Assembly (NCBI RefSeq): GCF_008000995.1
Contig: NZ_CP042828.1
Coordinates: forward strand, 1,736,001-1,800,000
From: Ruania zhangjianzhongii
GTDB taxonomy: Bacteria > Actinomycetota > Actinomycetes > Actinomycetales > Beutenbergiaceae
Reading direction: 5' to 3'
Length of the DNA: 64,000 nucleotides
Part shown: piece after piece, positions 9,040-17,074 of the stretch
How the letters are laid out: every line of letters begins with the position of its first letter
How positions within the stretch are numbered: position 1 is the stretch's first letter
The notes under the pieces: generated by a model
Database searches by the model: none
Told to the model about the DNA's origin: nothing
Seen by the model: the letters and a program-made list of their open reading frames with translations, nothing else
Position numbers and translations under genes: made by a program

Positions 9040-9839
9040 CCACCGCCACCCCTTTGATCGAGGTCGACGGCCTGCACAAGGTGTACGGCCACGGCGACCG
9101 CGCCTTCGAGGCGCTCGCGGACATCACCGCGAGCATCGGCGACGGCGAGTTCTTCACCGTGGTCGGGCCCTCCGGGGCCGGGAAGACCACCCTGCTGCGC
9201 TGCCTGGCTGGTCTGCTCGAACCCAGCACCGGCAGTGTGTCCTTCCGGGGCAAGCCGATCGACGGCGTCCCGCGCGAGTTCGCCCTCGTGCTGCAGGACT
9301 ACTCCCGCTCGTTGCTGCCCTGGTTCTCGGTGGAGAAGAACGTGGCGCTCCCGCTCCGCGCGCACAAAGTGCCGAAAGCAGAGATCGCTGACCGGGTGCA
9401 GCGCGCGCTGCGCGAGGTCGGGCTGAGCGATGCGGCACGCAAGTCCCCGTCTGAGCTCTCCGGGGGTATGCAGCAGCGGGTCGCGATCGCCCGGGCGATC
9501 GCTTACCGGCCCGAGGTGCTCATCATGGACGAGCCGTTCGCGTCGGTGGACGCCCAGACCCGTGCCGACCTCGAGGACCTCGTCCTGTCCCTGCGCACCG
9601 AGCTCGGGATGACCGTGGTGTTCGTCACCCACGATGTGGATGAGGCCGTCTACCTCAGCGACCGGGTGGCTGTGGTGTCCCGGTCGCCGAGCCGGATCAC
9701 GCACGTGTTCGACATCGACCTGCCCGCCGAACGCGACCAGATCGCCACCAAGCAGCTTCCCCGGTTCGCCACGCTCCGTGCGGAGGTGTTCGCCGAGATC
9801 CGCGAGCACGTGCGCGGCGCCACCGCCGGCACGTCCTGA
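9036..9839 (+). CDS. ABC transporter ATP-binding protein
   Basis: The 267-residue SsuB/TauB-type ATPase has Walker A GPSGAGKT (44-51), a Q-loop near residue 87, signature LSGGMQQR (from 141), Walker B VLIMDE (161-166) and the switch His199 in VTHD. It energises the two permeases encoded upstream. ATG 9036 overlaps the permease stop; upstream in-frame starts would lie inside the permease gene. Confidence 0.93.
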   Translation: MTTATPLIEVDGLHKVYGHGDRAFEALADITASIGDGEFFTVVGPSGAGKTTLLRCLAGLLEPSTGSVSFRGKPIDGVPREFALVLQDYSRSLLPWFSVEKNVALPLRAHKVPKAEIADRVQRALREVGLSDAARKSPSELSGGMQQRVAIARAIAYRPEVLIMDEPFASVDAQTRADLEDLVLSLRTELGMTVVFVTHDVDEAVYLSDRVAVVSRSPSRITHVFDIDLPAERDQIATKQLPRFATLRAEVFAEIREHVRGATAGTS

Positions 9840-9864
9840 CCGTTACCCCTCGCCGAAGGAACAG

Positions 9865-10830
9865 ATGATGAAAGCACGCACTCTGATCGCGCCGCTGGCT
9901 GTGGCCGCGCTCGCCCTGACCGCCTGTGGCGGCGAGGACAACACTAACGAGGAGGGCCAGTACGAGCTCACCGTCATGCAGATCACCACGATGGACTCGG
10001 CGCCGCTGTACCTCGGCGTCGAGGAGGGGATCTTCGCCGAGCACGGGCTGGACGTGACGATCGAGATCGCCGAGGCGGGCTCGGCGATCGTGCCCTCGGT
10101 GGTGAACCAGGAGAGCCCGATCGGGTACGCGAACGCGGTCAGCGATCTACAAGCCATCGACCAGGGCCTGGATCTGCGGTTCGTCGCCAACTGCTGCGGG
10201 GTGGGCGCCGACCCCGAGGCGGACACCTCCGCACTGTTCGTGCTCCCGGACGGGCCGATCACCGAGGTGGGCGACCTGGCCGGGGCGAATATCGCCGTCA
10301 ACTCGGTGAACAACCTCGGTGACCTCACCATCGACACCGCGCTGGCGAACGAAGGTGTGGACACCTCCGGGGTGACGTACACGCCGATGAACTACTCCGA
10401 TATGTCCGCCGCACTGGAGCGTGGCGACGTGGACGCCATCTGGTCCGTGGAGCCGTTCCGGTCGATCTCCGAGGAGACGGGATTCGTGAACGTGATCGAC
10501 AACTTCGTCGCCTCCTTCCCGGACACCACGATCGGCTACTACATCACCAGTGGCCCCTTCGCCGAGGAGAACCCGGAGATCGTGGCCTCGTTCCAGGAGG
10601 CAATGAGCGAGGCGAACGAGTTCGCCACCGAGAACCCGGACCGGGTCCGGGAGACCGTGGTCAGAGAGCTGGAGCTCGACCCCGAGCTGGTGGAGGGAGC
10701 CAACTTCGGTGTCTTCGCCCCGGGCCTGGACACCGAGAGCCTGCGCACGATCGGTGCGGCGGCCCTCGAGGCCGGGATGATCTCCGCTGAGCCGGACTAT
10801 GACGCCGTGGTGGTCCAGCCCCAGGACTGA
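9865..10830 (+). CDS. ABC transporter substrate-binding lipoprotein (NMT1/THI5-like)
   Basis: The 321-residue protein has a lipoprotein signal peptide with lipobox LTAC (Cys about residue 21), processed by signal peptidase II. The mature part is a type II periplasmic-binding fold; QITTMDSAPLYLGVEEGIFAEHGLDV is typical of SsuA/TauA/ThiY-like receptors. It captures the unknown ligand outside the membrane. It is the last gene of the operon, 25 nt after the ATPase, with a GAAGGA site upstream. No TPP riboswitch motif was recognised before the operon, which argues weakly against thiamine precursors. Confidence 0.9.
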   Translation: MMKARTLIAPLAVAALALTACGGEDNTNEEGQYELTVMQITTMDSAPLYLGVEEGIFAEHGLDVTIEIAEAGSAIVPSVVNQESPIGYANAVSDLQAIDQGLDLRFVANCCGVGADPEADTSALFVLPDGPITEVGDLAGANIAVNSVNNLGDLTIDTALANEGVDTSGVTYTPMNYSDMSAALERGDVDAIWSVEPFRSISEETGFVNVIDNFVASFPDTTIGYYITSGPFAEENPEIVASFQEAMSEANEFATENPDRVRETVVRELELDPELVEGANFGVFAPGLDTESLRTIGAAALEAGMISAEPDYDAVVVQPQD

Positions 10831-10848
10831 ACGACTCCGGCCGGCCGA

Positions 10849-10854
10849 TACGCT
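10849..10854 (+). promoter_or_regulatory. Candidate leaderless -10 element (TACGCT)
   Basis: TACGCT is followed by exactly 7 nt and then ATG 10862, with no Shine-Dalgarno sequence, the geometry of a leaderless transcript. Confidence 0.5.
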
Positions 10855-10861
10855 CGTGCCC

Positions 10862-11329
10862 ATGTGGGAGCTCGCGGCCGCGTTCGGCTACTGTGCGCTC
10901 TCCGCTGTGGTGATGGTGCTGCCCGCCGAGCTCTACCTGCTCGGTGCGGCGGCCCTGACCGAGACCGGTGGCATCTGGCTGGCGCTGGCCGGGGCCGTCG
11001 GGCAGGTAGCCGGCAAGATGCTCTCCTACCTGGTCGGCCGTGGCGTGCTGAGCACCAAGCGGCTGCGCTCGCGCGCCAAGGGCCGGTGGGTGGACCGGAT
11101 GACCCGGGTGGAGCAGTGGTGCACGGCACACGAGTGGGGTCCGGCGGCGGTCACCTTCGTCAGCGCTTTCGCCGGCCTGCCGCCATACGCCCTGGTGGCC
11201 GTGCTCGCCGGGTCGCTGCGGATGCCGTGGTGGCTGTTCGCCGGAGTGTCCCTGGTGGGCCGGTTCCTGCGATTCTGGGCCGTGGTGTCCATCCCGCACC
11301 TGCTGCCCGGCTCCCTGTTCGGGATCTGA
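10862..11329 (+). CDS. DedA/VTT-like small membrane protein
   Basis: The 155-residue protein has about four hydrophobic segments. A glycine-rich stretch (AGAVGQVAGKMLSYLVGR) and a C-terminal FVSAFAGLPPYALVAVLAGSLRMPWW block resemble the SNARE-associated/VTT fold of the DedA/YqaA group. Such proteins are linked to lipid-carrier recycling or membrane homeostasis; the assignment to this fold is by pattern only. It ends convergently with the aminotransferase, with the decamer repeat between them. Confidence 0.6.
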   Translation: MWELAAAFGYCALSAVVMVLPAELYLLGAAALTETGGIWLALAGAVGQVAGKMLSYLVGRGVLSTKRLRSRAKGRWVDRMTRVEQWCTAHEWGPAAVTFVSAFAGLPPYALVAVLAGSLRMPWWLFAGVSLVGRFLRFWAVVSIPHLLPGSLFGI

Positions 11330-11360
11330 GCGCTCGGTCCGGTGGCGCACCCTGGTGCTG

Positions 11361-11450
11361 ACCCCGACAGACCCTGACAGACGCCGACAGACCCTGACAG
11401 ACGCCGACAGGCCCCGGCATACCTCGGCAGACCCTGACAGACGCCGGCAG
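11361..11450. repeat. Nine-unit 10-bp tandem repeat
   Basis: Nine consecutive decamers fill the gap between two convergent genes. The most common units are ACCCTGACAG (three copies) and ACGCCGACAG (two exact copies plus one-base variants), and they largely alternate, giving a 20-bp higher-order period. A 10-bp unit does not keep a reading frame and neither gene reads into the array. Possible roles are a transcription barrier or a simple slippage array. Confidence 0.9.
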
Positions 11451-11463
11451 AGCCTGGAGCGGA

Positions 11464-12729
11464 TCACCGGGACAGCGCCGTGAGCCGGGCCACCGCCTCG
11501 GTGATCACCGGTTCGGACTTCACGAATGTCAGCCGCAGCCAGTTGGTCAGACCAGCGTCGGCCGTCGATCCTGGTGTGGTGAACGCGGTGGCTGGTACTG
11601 CCACCACGCCGGCGAGCTCGGGCAGGGCCCGGCACAGGTCGGCTCCGGTGCTGATGCCGGTGCGGGCCAGCGGCCCGGTGAGCAGGGAGTGCGCGTTCGC
11701 CATCACGAAGTACGCTCCCCGCGGGGTTGCGGTGGCTAGACCGGCGGTGTGCAACCCGTCGAGGAGCAGGTCCCGGCGGGCGGCGAGCGAGGCGGCCTGC
11801 CGGGTCAGCCAGGTCGCGTCCGGACCGGCGGTGGTCTCCAGGTCAAGGCCGACCGCGATCGCCGGCTGGAAGGGGGCCCCGGTGGTGTAGGTGAGGAACT
11901 GCTTCACCGTGCGCACCGCCGTCACCAGCTCGGCCGGACCGCTGACCCAGCCGATCTTCCATCCGGTGAGCGCGAACGACTTCCCGGCCGAGGAGATGGT
12001 CAGGGTGCGCTCACCCATGCCCGGCAACGTGGCGATCGGCACGTGCGTGGCGCCGTCGTAGGTGAGGTGCTCATACACCTCGTCGGTGACCACGACGGCG
12101 CCGCGTTCTTTGGCCACGGCAGCGATCGCGGCCAGCTCGGTCTGCTCGAGCACCGCCCCGGTGGGGTTGTGCGGAGAGTTCAGCAGGATCAGCCGGGTCC
12201 GGGCGGTGACCGCGGTGCGCAGCGCCTCGATGTCCAGAGCGAAGCCCGCCGGCGTGGGATGCAGCGGCGCGGTGGTGTGCGTGGCACCGGCCAGGGCGAT
12301 GATCGCGGCGTAGGAGTCGTAGAACGGCTCCAGGGTGAGGACCTCGTCCCCTGGCCCGGCCAGGGCGAGCACCGCGGCGGCGATCGCTTCGGTGGCCCCG
12401 GTGGTCACCAGCACCTCGCTCGCGGGATCGACGTGCAGGCCGTAGTGCCGCTGCTGATGGTCGGCGATCGCGCGGAGCAGGTCCGGGTGGCCCGGTCCGG
12501 GCGGGTACTGGTTCGCCCCGGCGGCGATCGCCTCCTGGGCTGCGGCGGTGATGCTCGCCGGACCGTCGGTATCCGGGAACCCCTGACCCAGGTTGACCGC
12601 GCCGGTGCGCTGGGCCAGCGCCGTCATCTCGGCGAAGATCGTCGGTCGCACCTGGGCGGCCTGCAGCAGTCCGGCGGCGCGGGCCGCCCGCTGCCACGGG
12701 CCTCGGGGCAGGGCGGGTGAGGGGGTCAT
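11464..12729 (-). CDS. PLP-dependent class I/II aminotransferase (DapC/kynurenine type)
   Basis: The 421-residue fold-type I aminotransferase has AEMTALAQRTGAVNLGQGFPDTDGP near the N-terminus, NSPHNPTG, VTDEVYEHLTYDG and the PLP-lysine region SSAGKSFALTGWKIGW. The profile fits N-succinyl-LL-diaminopimelate aminotransferase (DapC) or the kynurenine/methionine aminotransferase YbdL group; sequence alone does not decide. Start ATG 12729 is supported by GAGGAG 8 nt upstream; in-frame codons further up would run into dnaE. Confidence 0.88.
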   Translation of the reverse strand: MTPSPALPRGPWQRAARAAGLLQAAQVRPTIFAEMTALAQRTGAVNLGQGFPDTDGPASITAAAQEAIAAGANQYPPGPGHPDLLRAIADHQQRHYGLHVDPASEVLVTTGATEAIAAAVLALAGPGDEVLTLEPFYDSYAAIIALAGATHTTAPLHPTPAGFALDIEALRTAVTARTRLILLNSPHNPTGAVLEQTELAAIAAVAKERGAVVVTDEVYEHLTYDGATHVPIATLPGMGERTLTISSAGKSFALTGWKIGWVSGPAELVTAVRTVKQFLTYTTGAPFQPAIAVGLDLETTAGPDATWLTRQAASLAARRDLLLDGLHTAGLATATPRGAYFVMANAHSLLTGPLARTGISTGADLCRALPELAGVVAVPATAFTTPGSTADAGLTNWLRLTFVKSEPVITEAVARLTALSR

Positions 12730-12797
12730 CTCGGGCTCCTCGATCGGGTGGGGCGATGCTATCGGCCAGGCGGGTTGGGGGTGTCGGTGGGCCCGCT

Positions 12798-12803
12798 TAG
12801 ACT
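12798..12803 (+). promoter_or_regulatory. Leaderless promoter -10 (TAGACT) of dnaE
   Basis: TAGACT is followed by 6 nt and then ATG 12810, with no ribosome binding site; transcription probably starts at the A of ATG. The same hexamer and spacing precede hisD, hisC, vapB and yccF. Confidence 0.7.
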
Positions 12804-12809
12804 CGGTCC

Positions 12810-15800
12810 ATGGCCGCCGACTTCGTCCACCTGCACGTGCACACCGAGTACTCCATGCTGGACGGCGCGGCCCGGTTGGACGACCTGTTCGCCGAGGCGC
12901 AGCGACTCGGCCAGACATCCCTCGCGATCACCGACCACGGGTACCTGTTCGGTGCCTACGACTTCTGGTCCAAGGCTCGCAAGTACGGCATCAAACCGAT
13001 CATCGGGGTGGAGGCCTACCTCACCCCGGGCACCAGCCGGTTCGACAAGACCCGGGTGCGCTGGGGCGAGGAGGGCCAGGCCTCCGACGATGTCTCCGCC
13101 CGCGGCGCCTACACGCACATGACCCTGTTGTCGAAGAACAACACCGGGATGCACAACCTGTTCCGGATGGGCTCGCTCGCCTCGTTGGAGGGGCAGCTGG
13201 GCAAGTGGCCGCGGATGGACACCGAGTTGCTCTCCACCTACGCCGAGGGGCTGATCGCCACCACCGGCTGCCCGTCCGGGGAGGTGCAGACTCGGCTGCG
13301 GTTGGGCCAGTGGGACGAGGCGGTCCGTGCTGCCGGCGAGATGCAGGACATCTTCGGCAAGGAGAACTACTACATCGAGCTGATGAGCCACGGTCTGGAG
13401 ATCGAGCGGCGGGTGCGCAGTGGCCTGCTCGAGCTGTCGCGGCAGATCGGCGCTCCGCTGCTGGCCACCAACGATCTGCACTACACCAAGCACGAGGATG
13501 CACATGCGCACGAGGCGCTGCTCTGCGTGCAGTCCTCGTCCACGCTCGAGGAACCGACCTACGACCAGGGCGGCAAGCGCTTCGCACTCTCCGGTGACGG
13601 GTACTACCTGAAGTCCGCCGAGGAGATGCGCGAGCTGTTCGCCGAGCTGCCCGAGGCCTGCGACAACACTCTGCGGGTCGCCGAGCAGTGCGAGGTCAGC
13701 TTTACCGAGGAAGTGGGCCGGTACATGCCGCACTTCCCGGTGCCGGAGGGTGAGGACGAGGTCTCCACGTTCGAACGCGCGGTGGAGACGGGGCTGAACC
13801 AGCGGTACCCGGCCGGCATACCGGAGGAGGTGCGTCAGCAGGCCGAGTACGAGCTCGAGGTGATCACCGGTAAGGGGTACGCCGGCTACTACCTGGTGGT
13901 CGCGGACTTCATCAACTGGGCCAAGGACCACGGCATCCGGGTCGGGCCGGGGCGTGGCTCCGGTGCCGGCTCGATGGCCGCGTACGCGATGAGCATCACC
14001 GAGCTCGACCCGCTCGAGCACGGGCTGATCTTCGAGCGGTTCCTCAACCCGGAGCGGATGTCGATGCCGGACTTCGACATCGACTTCGACGAGCGTCGGC
14101 GCGGTGAGGTGATCAAGTACGTCAGCGACAAGTACGGCGAGGACAAGGTGTCCTACATCGTCACCTATGGCTCGATCAAGGCCAAGCAGGCGCTGAAAGA
14201 CGCCTCCCGGGTGCTCGGTTACCCGTTCGCGATGGGGGAGAAGCTCACCAAGGCGATGCCGCCGGCGGTGATGGGTAAGGACATCACCCTGCCCGGGATG
14301 TTCGACCCCGACGATGCCCGCTACGCCGAGGCCGACGAGTTCCGCCAGCTGGTTGCCAGTGACCCGGAAGCGAACCGGGTGCTGGAGACTGCGCGTGGGC
14401 TGGAGGGGCTGAAGCGGCAGTGGGGGGTGCACGCGGCCGGGGTGATCATCGCCAACGAGCCGCTGCTGGACATCATCCCGATCATGCGCCGCGAGCAGGA
14501 CGGCGCAGTGATCACCCAGGTGGACTTCCCGGCCGGGGAGGATCTCGGCCTGGTGAAGATGGACTTCCTCGGGCTGCGTAACCTCACCATTCTTGACGAT
14601 GCGCTGGAGAACATCGTCATCAACGGCAAGGACCAGGTCCGGGTGGAGGATCTCACCCTGGACGACCCGGAGACGTATGCCCTGCTCGGCCGGGGCGACA
14701 CGCTCGGCCTGTTCCAGCTCGACGGTGGCGGGATGCGGACGCTGCTGCGGCTGATGCGCCCGGACAACTTCGAGGACATCTCCGCCGTCGGTGCGCTCTA
14801 CCGGCCCGGCCCGATGGGCGCCAACTCGCACACCAACTACGCGATGCGCAAGAACGGCCAGCAGCCGATCACTCCGATCCATCCCGAGCTGGCCGAACCG
14901 CTCGAGTCGATCCTCGGCACCACCTACGGCCTGATCGTCTATCAGGAGCAGGTGATGGAGATCGCGCAGAAGCTGGCCGGCTACAGCCTGGGCCAGGCCG
15001 ACCTGCTCCGCCGCGCGATGGGCAAGAAGAAGAAGGAGGTGCTCGACGCCGAGTACTCCAACTTCGAAGCCGGGATGAAGGCGAACGGCTACTCCGCGAA
15101 CGCTGTAAAGACGCTGTGGGAGATCCTCCTGCCGTTCTCCGACTACGCCTTCAACAAGGCACACTCGGCCGCCTACGGGCTGGTCTCCTACTGGACCGCC
15201 TACCTCAAGGCCCACTATGGCTGCGAGTACATGGCCGCCCTGCTCACCTCCACCCGGGATGACAAGGACAAGTCCGCGCTGTACCTGAACGAGTGCCGCC
15301 GGATGCGGATCACGGTGCTCCCACCGGATGTGAACGCGTCGGCGGCCACGTTCACCCCGGTGGGCGATGACATCCGGTTCGGCCTCGCGTCGGTGCGCAA
15401 CGTGGGACACAACGTGGTCGCTGCGATCGCCCAGGCCCGGGAGGAGAAGGGCGATTTCACCTCGTTCACCGACTTCCTGGACAAGGTGCCCGCAGTGGTC
15501 TGCAATAAGCGCACCATCGAGTCGCTGATCAAAGCCGGTGCCTTCGACTCGTTGGGGCACACCCGCCGGGCGCTGCTGATGGTGCACGAGCAGGCGGTGG
15601 ACGCGGTGATCGGCGTCAAGCGCAAGGAGGCGGAAGGTCAGTTCGACCTGTTCGCCGGGCTCGCTGGGGACGACTCCGACGGCGGCGGGTTCACCGTGGA
15701 GATCCCGGATCTGCCGGAGTGGGACAAGAAGCAGAAGCTGGCGTTCGAGCGGGAGATGCTCGGCCTGTACGTCTCCGACCACCCGTTGTCCGGGATCGAG

Positions 15801-16355
15801 CACGTGCTCACCCAGGCCGCCGACGTCTCGATCGCCACGCTGATCGCCGACGAGTCCCGCCCGGACGGGTCCACGGTGACCATCGCCGGGCTGATCACCT
15901 CACTGCAGCGGAAGATGTCCAAGAAGGGCAACCCGTGGGCCGCCGTGACCATTGAGGACATGGAGGGCTCGGTCGAGGTGATGTTCTTCGGCGAGACCTA
16001 CCTCGCTTACAGCACAGCCCTCGCGCACGACCAGGTGGTGGTGCTCAAGGGCCGGGCGCGCTGGCGGGACGAGTCGCTCACCCTGCAGGCGATGGAGATG
16101 AGCCTGCCGGACGTGAGCGTGGGCGAGGAAGCACCGGTGGCGGTGCGGATCGCCGAGGCGCGATGCAGCGAACCGGTGCTGACCCGGCTGCGGGACGTGC
16201 TGAGCACGCACCCCGGGATCACCGAGGTACACCTGCATCTGACCGCACCGGGCCGGTCCACAGTGATGCGGCTGGAGGACGGTCTGCGGGTGGAACGCAC
16301 TTCCTCGCTCTACGGGGACCTGAAAGCACTGCTGGGCCCGAACTGCCTGGTGTGA
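12810..16355 (+). CDS. dnaE: DNA polymerase III alpha subunit (DnaE)
   Basis: The 1181-residue C-family replicative polymerase carries an N-terminal PHP domain (HLHVHTEYSMLDG, ITDHG) associated with proofreading in Actinobacteria. The palm bears catalytic aspartates in PDFDIDFD (420-427), and GPGRGSGAGS and AFNKAHSAAYGLVSY also match. The tail contains helix-hairpin-helix and OB-fold regions (about 985-1075). Length is normal for DnaE1-type enzymes. Only this copy lies in the window. The start is fixed by the leaderless -10 and by the conserved N-terminus. Confidence 0.97.
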   Translation: MAADFVHLHVHTEYSMLDGAARLDDLFAEAQRLGQTSLAITDHGYLFGAYDFWSKARKYGIKPIIGVEAYLTPGTSRFDKTRVRWGEEGQASDDVSARGAYTHMTLLSKNNTGMHNLFRMGSLASLEGQLGKWPRMDTELLSTYAEGLIATTGCPSGEVQTRLRLGQWDEAVRAAGEMQDIFGKENYYIELMSHGLEIERRVRSGLLELSRQIGAPLLATNDLHYTKHEDAHAHEALLCVQSSSTLEEPTYDQGGKRFALSGDGYYLKSAEEMRELFAELPEACDNTLRVAEQCEVSFTEEVGRYMPHFPVPEGEDEVSTFERAVETGLNQRYPAGIPEEVRQQAEYELEVITGKGYAGYYLVVADFINWAKDHGIRVGPGRGSGAGSMAAYAMSITELDPLEHGLIFERFLNPERMSMPDFDIDFDERRRGEVIKYVSDKYGEDKVSYIVTYGSIKAKQALKDASRVLGYPFAMGEKLTKAMPPAVMGKDITLPGMFDPDDARYAEADEFRQLVASDPEANRVLETARGLEGLKRQWGVHAAGVIIANEPLLDIIPIMRREQDGAVITQVDFPAGEDLGLVKMDFLGLRNLTILDDALENIVINGKDQVRVEDLTLDDPETYALLGRGDTLGLFQLDGGGMRTLLRLMRPDNFEDISAVGALYRPGPMGANSHTNYAMRKNGQQPITPIHPELAEPLESILGTTYGLIVYQEQVMEIAQKLAGYSLGQADLLRRAMGKKKKEVLDAEYSNFEAGMKANGYSANAVKTLWEILLPFSDYAFNKAHSAAYGLVSYWTAYLKAHYGCEYMAALLTSTRDDKDKSALYLNECRRMRITVLPPDVNASAATFTPVGDDIRFGLASVRNVGHNVVAAIAQAREEKGDFTSFTDFLDKVPAVVCNKRTIESLIKAGAFDSLGHTRRALLMVHEQAVDAVIGVKRKEAEGQFDLFAGLAGDDSDGGGFTVEIPDLPEWDKKQKLAFEREMLGLYVSDHPLSGIEHVLTQAADVSIATLIADESRPDGSTVTIAGLITSLQRKMSKKGNPWAAVTIEDMEGSVEVMFFGETYLAYSTALAHDQVVVLKGRARWRDESLTLQAMEMSLPDVSVGEEAPVAVRIAEARCSEPVLTRLRDVLSTHPGITEVHLHLTAPGRSTVMRLEDGLRVERTSSLYGDLKALLGPNCLV

Positions 16356-16374
16356 ACCAATGGAGGAGTGGACG

Positions 16375-16737
16375 ATGATCACCGGAATCGGCACCGCGAT
16401 GCTGTATGTGTCCGACCAGGAGGAGTCGCTGCGGTTCTACCGGGACCTGCTCGGGTTCACCGTGGTGACCGATCAGGAGATGGGCCCAGGAATGCGCTGG
16501 GTGGAGGTGGCACCCCCGCAGGGGAGTGCCACGATCGCGCTGCACGATGCCGCAGCCGAGGGTAAGGCCCCGGGCGAGGGGGCGTACCTGACGTTCGCCT
16601 GCGATGACGTGGCGGCCACAGTGGCCGAGCTCCGCCGCCGCGGCGCGGTGGTCTCCGATCCCGACGAACAGCCGTGGGGGACGTTCGCGACGGTCCAGGG
16701 GCCGGACGGGCACCAGGTGCAGTTCCACCGCAAGTGA
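16375..16737 (+). CDS. VOC/glyoxalase-superfamily protein
   Basis: This 120-residue protein has a single vicinal-oxygen-chelate domain: TAMLYVSDQEESLRFYRDLLGFTVVTD opens the first beta-alpha-beta-beta-beta unit and VQGPDGHQVQFHRK closes the second. Such proteins include metal-dependent lyases, dioxygenases and binding proteins; the substrate is unknown. ATG 16375 is preferred because GGAGGAG (16362-16368) lies 6 nt upstream; ATG 16360 would place that site inside the gene. Confidence 0.8.
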   Translation: MITGIGTAMLYVSDQEESLRFYRDLLGFTVVTDQEMGPGMRWVEVAPPQGSATIALHDAAAEGKAPGEGAYLTFACDDVAATVAELRRRGAVVSDPDEQPWGTFATVQGPDGHQVQFHRK

Positions 16738-16782
16738 CCGCGCGGGTACGCCGCCAGACTCACAGCTCTGGCCAGCGCCTGA

Positions 16783-17022
16783 TCAGTCGCTGGTCACCCG
16801 CAGCCGGCGCTCGCCGTGCGGCAGGTCGATCTCGAGCAGGTCACCGGGGGTGAGCTGACGGCCGCGCCGGGTCTCGGTCTCGCCATTGACCTGGACGGCG
16901 TCATCACTGAGCAGGATCCGGGCGGACGCACCGTCTTCGCAGATCCCGGTGAGTTTGAGCAGCTGGCCCAGCCGGATCATCTCGCCGGTGATCGGAACGT
17001 CCTCAGTCTCAGCAGTAGCCAT
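16783..17022 (-). CDS. S4-domain RNA-binding protein (YaaA/RlbA type)
   Basis: The 79-residue protein consists almost wholly of one S4 RNA-binding domain: IRLGQLLKLTGICEDGASARILLSDDAVQVNGETETRRGRQL. Stand-alone S4 proteins of this type are thought to bind structured rRNA or stalled ribosomes. It is encoded opposite to dnaE and hisD and its start faces the hisD promoter. Confidence 0.85.
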   Translation of the reverse strand: MATAETEDVPITGEMIRLGQLLKLTGICEDGASARILLSDDAVQVNGETETRRGRQLTPGDLLEIDLPHGERRLRVTSD

Positions 17023-17062
17023 CCGGCTATTGTCCCAGTGCCGGCGGCCTCCCGCCCCGGCC

Positions 17063-17068
17063 TAGACT
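17063..17068 (+). promoter_or_regulatory. Leaderless promoter -10 (TAGACT) of hisD
   Basis: TAGACT, then 6 nt, then GTG 17075 (ATG 17078 follows at once). No Shine-Dalgarno sequence is present. Geometry is identical to dnaE and hisC. Confidence 0.7.
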
Positions 17069-17074
17069 GGCGCT

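Noticed and set aside
11361-11450. Decamer array considered as a CRISPR-like or protein repeat
   Set aside because: There are no spacers, the unit is 10 bp and continuous, no cas genes are near, and neither flanking gene reads into it.
12759-15803. A 1014-codon open frame antisense to dnaE
   Set aside because: It mirrors a certain gene, its translation is low-complexity (Leu/His/Val/Gly-rich) with no family pattern, and long antisense frames are expected at this GC content.
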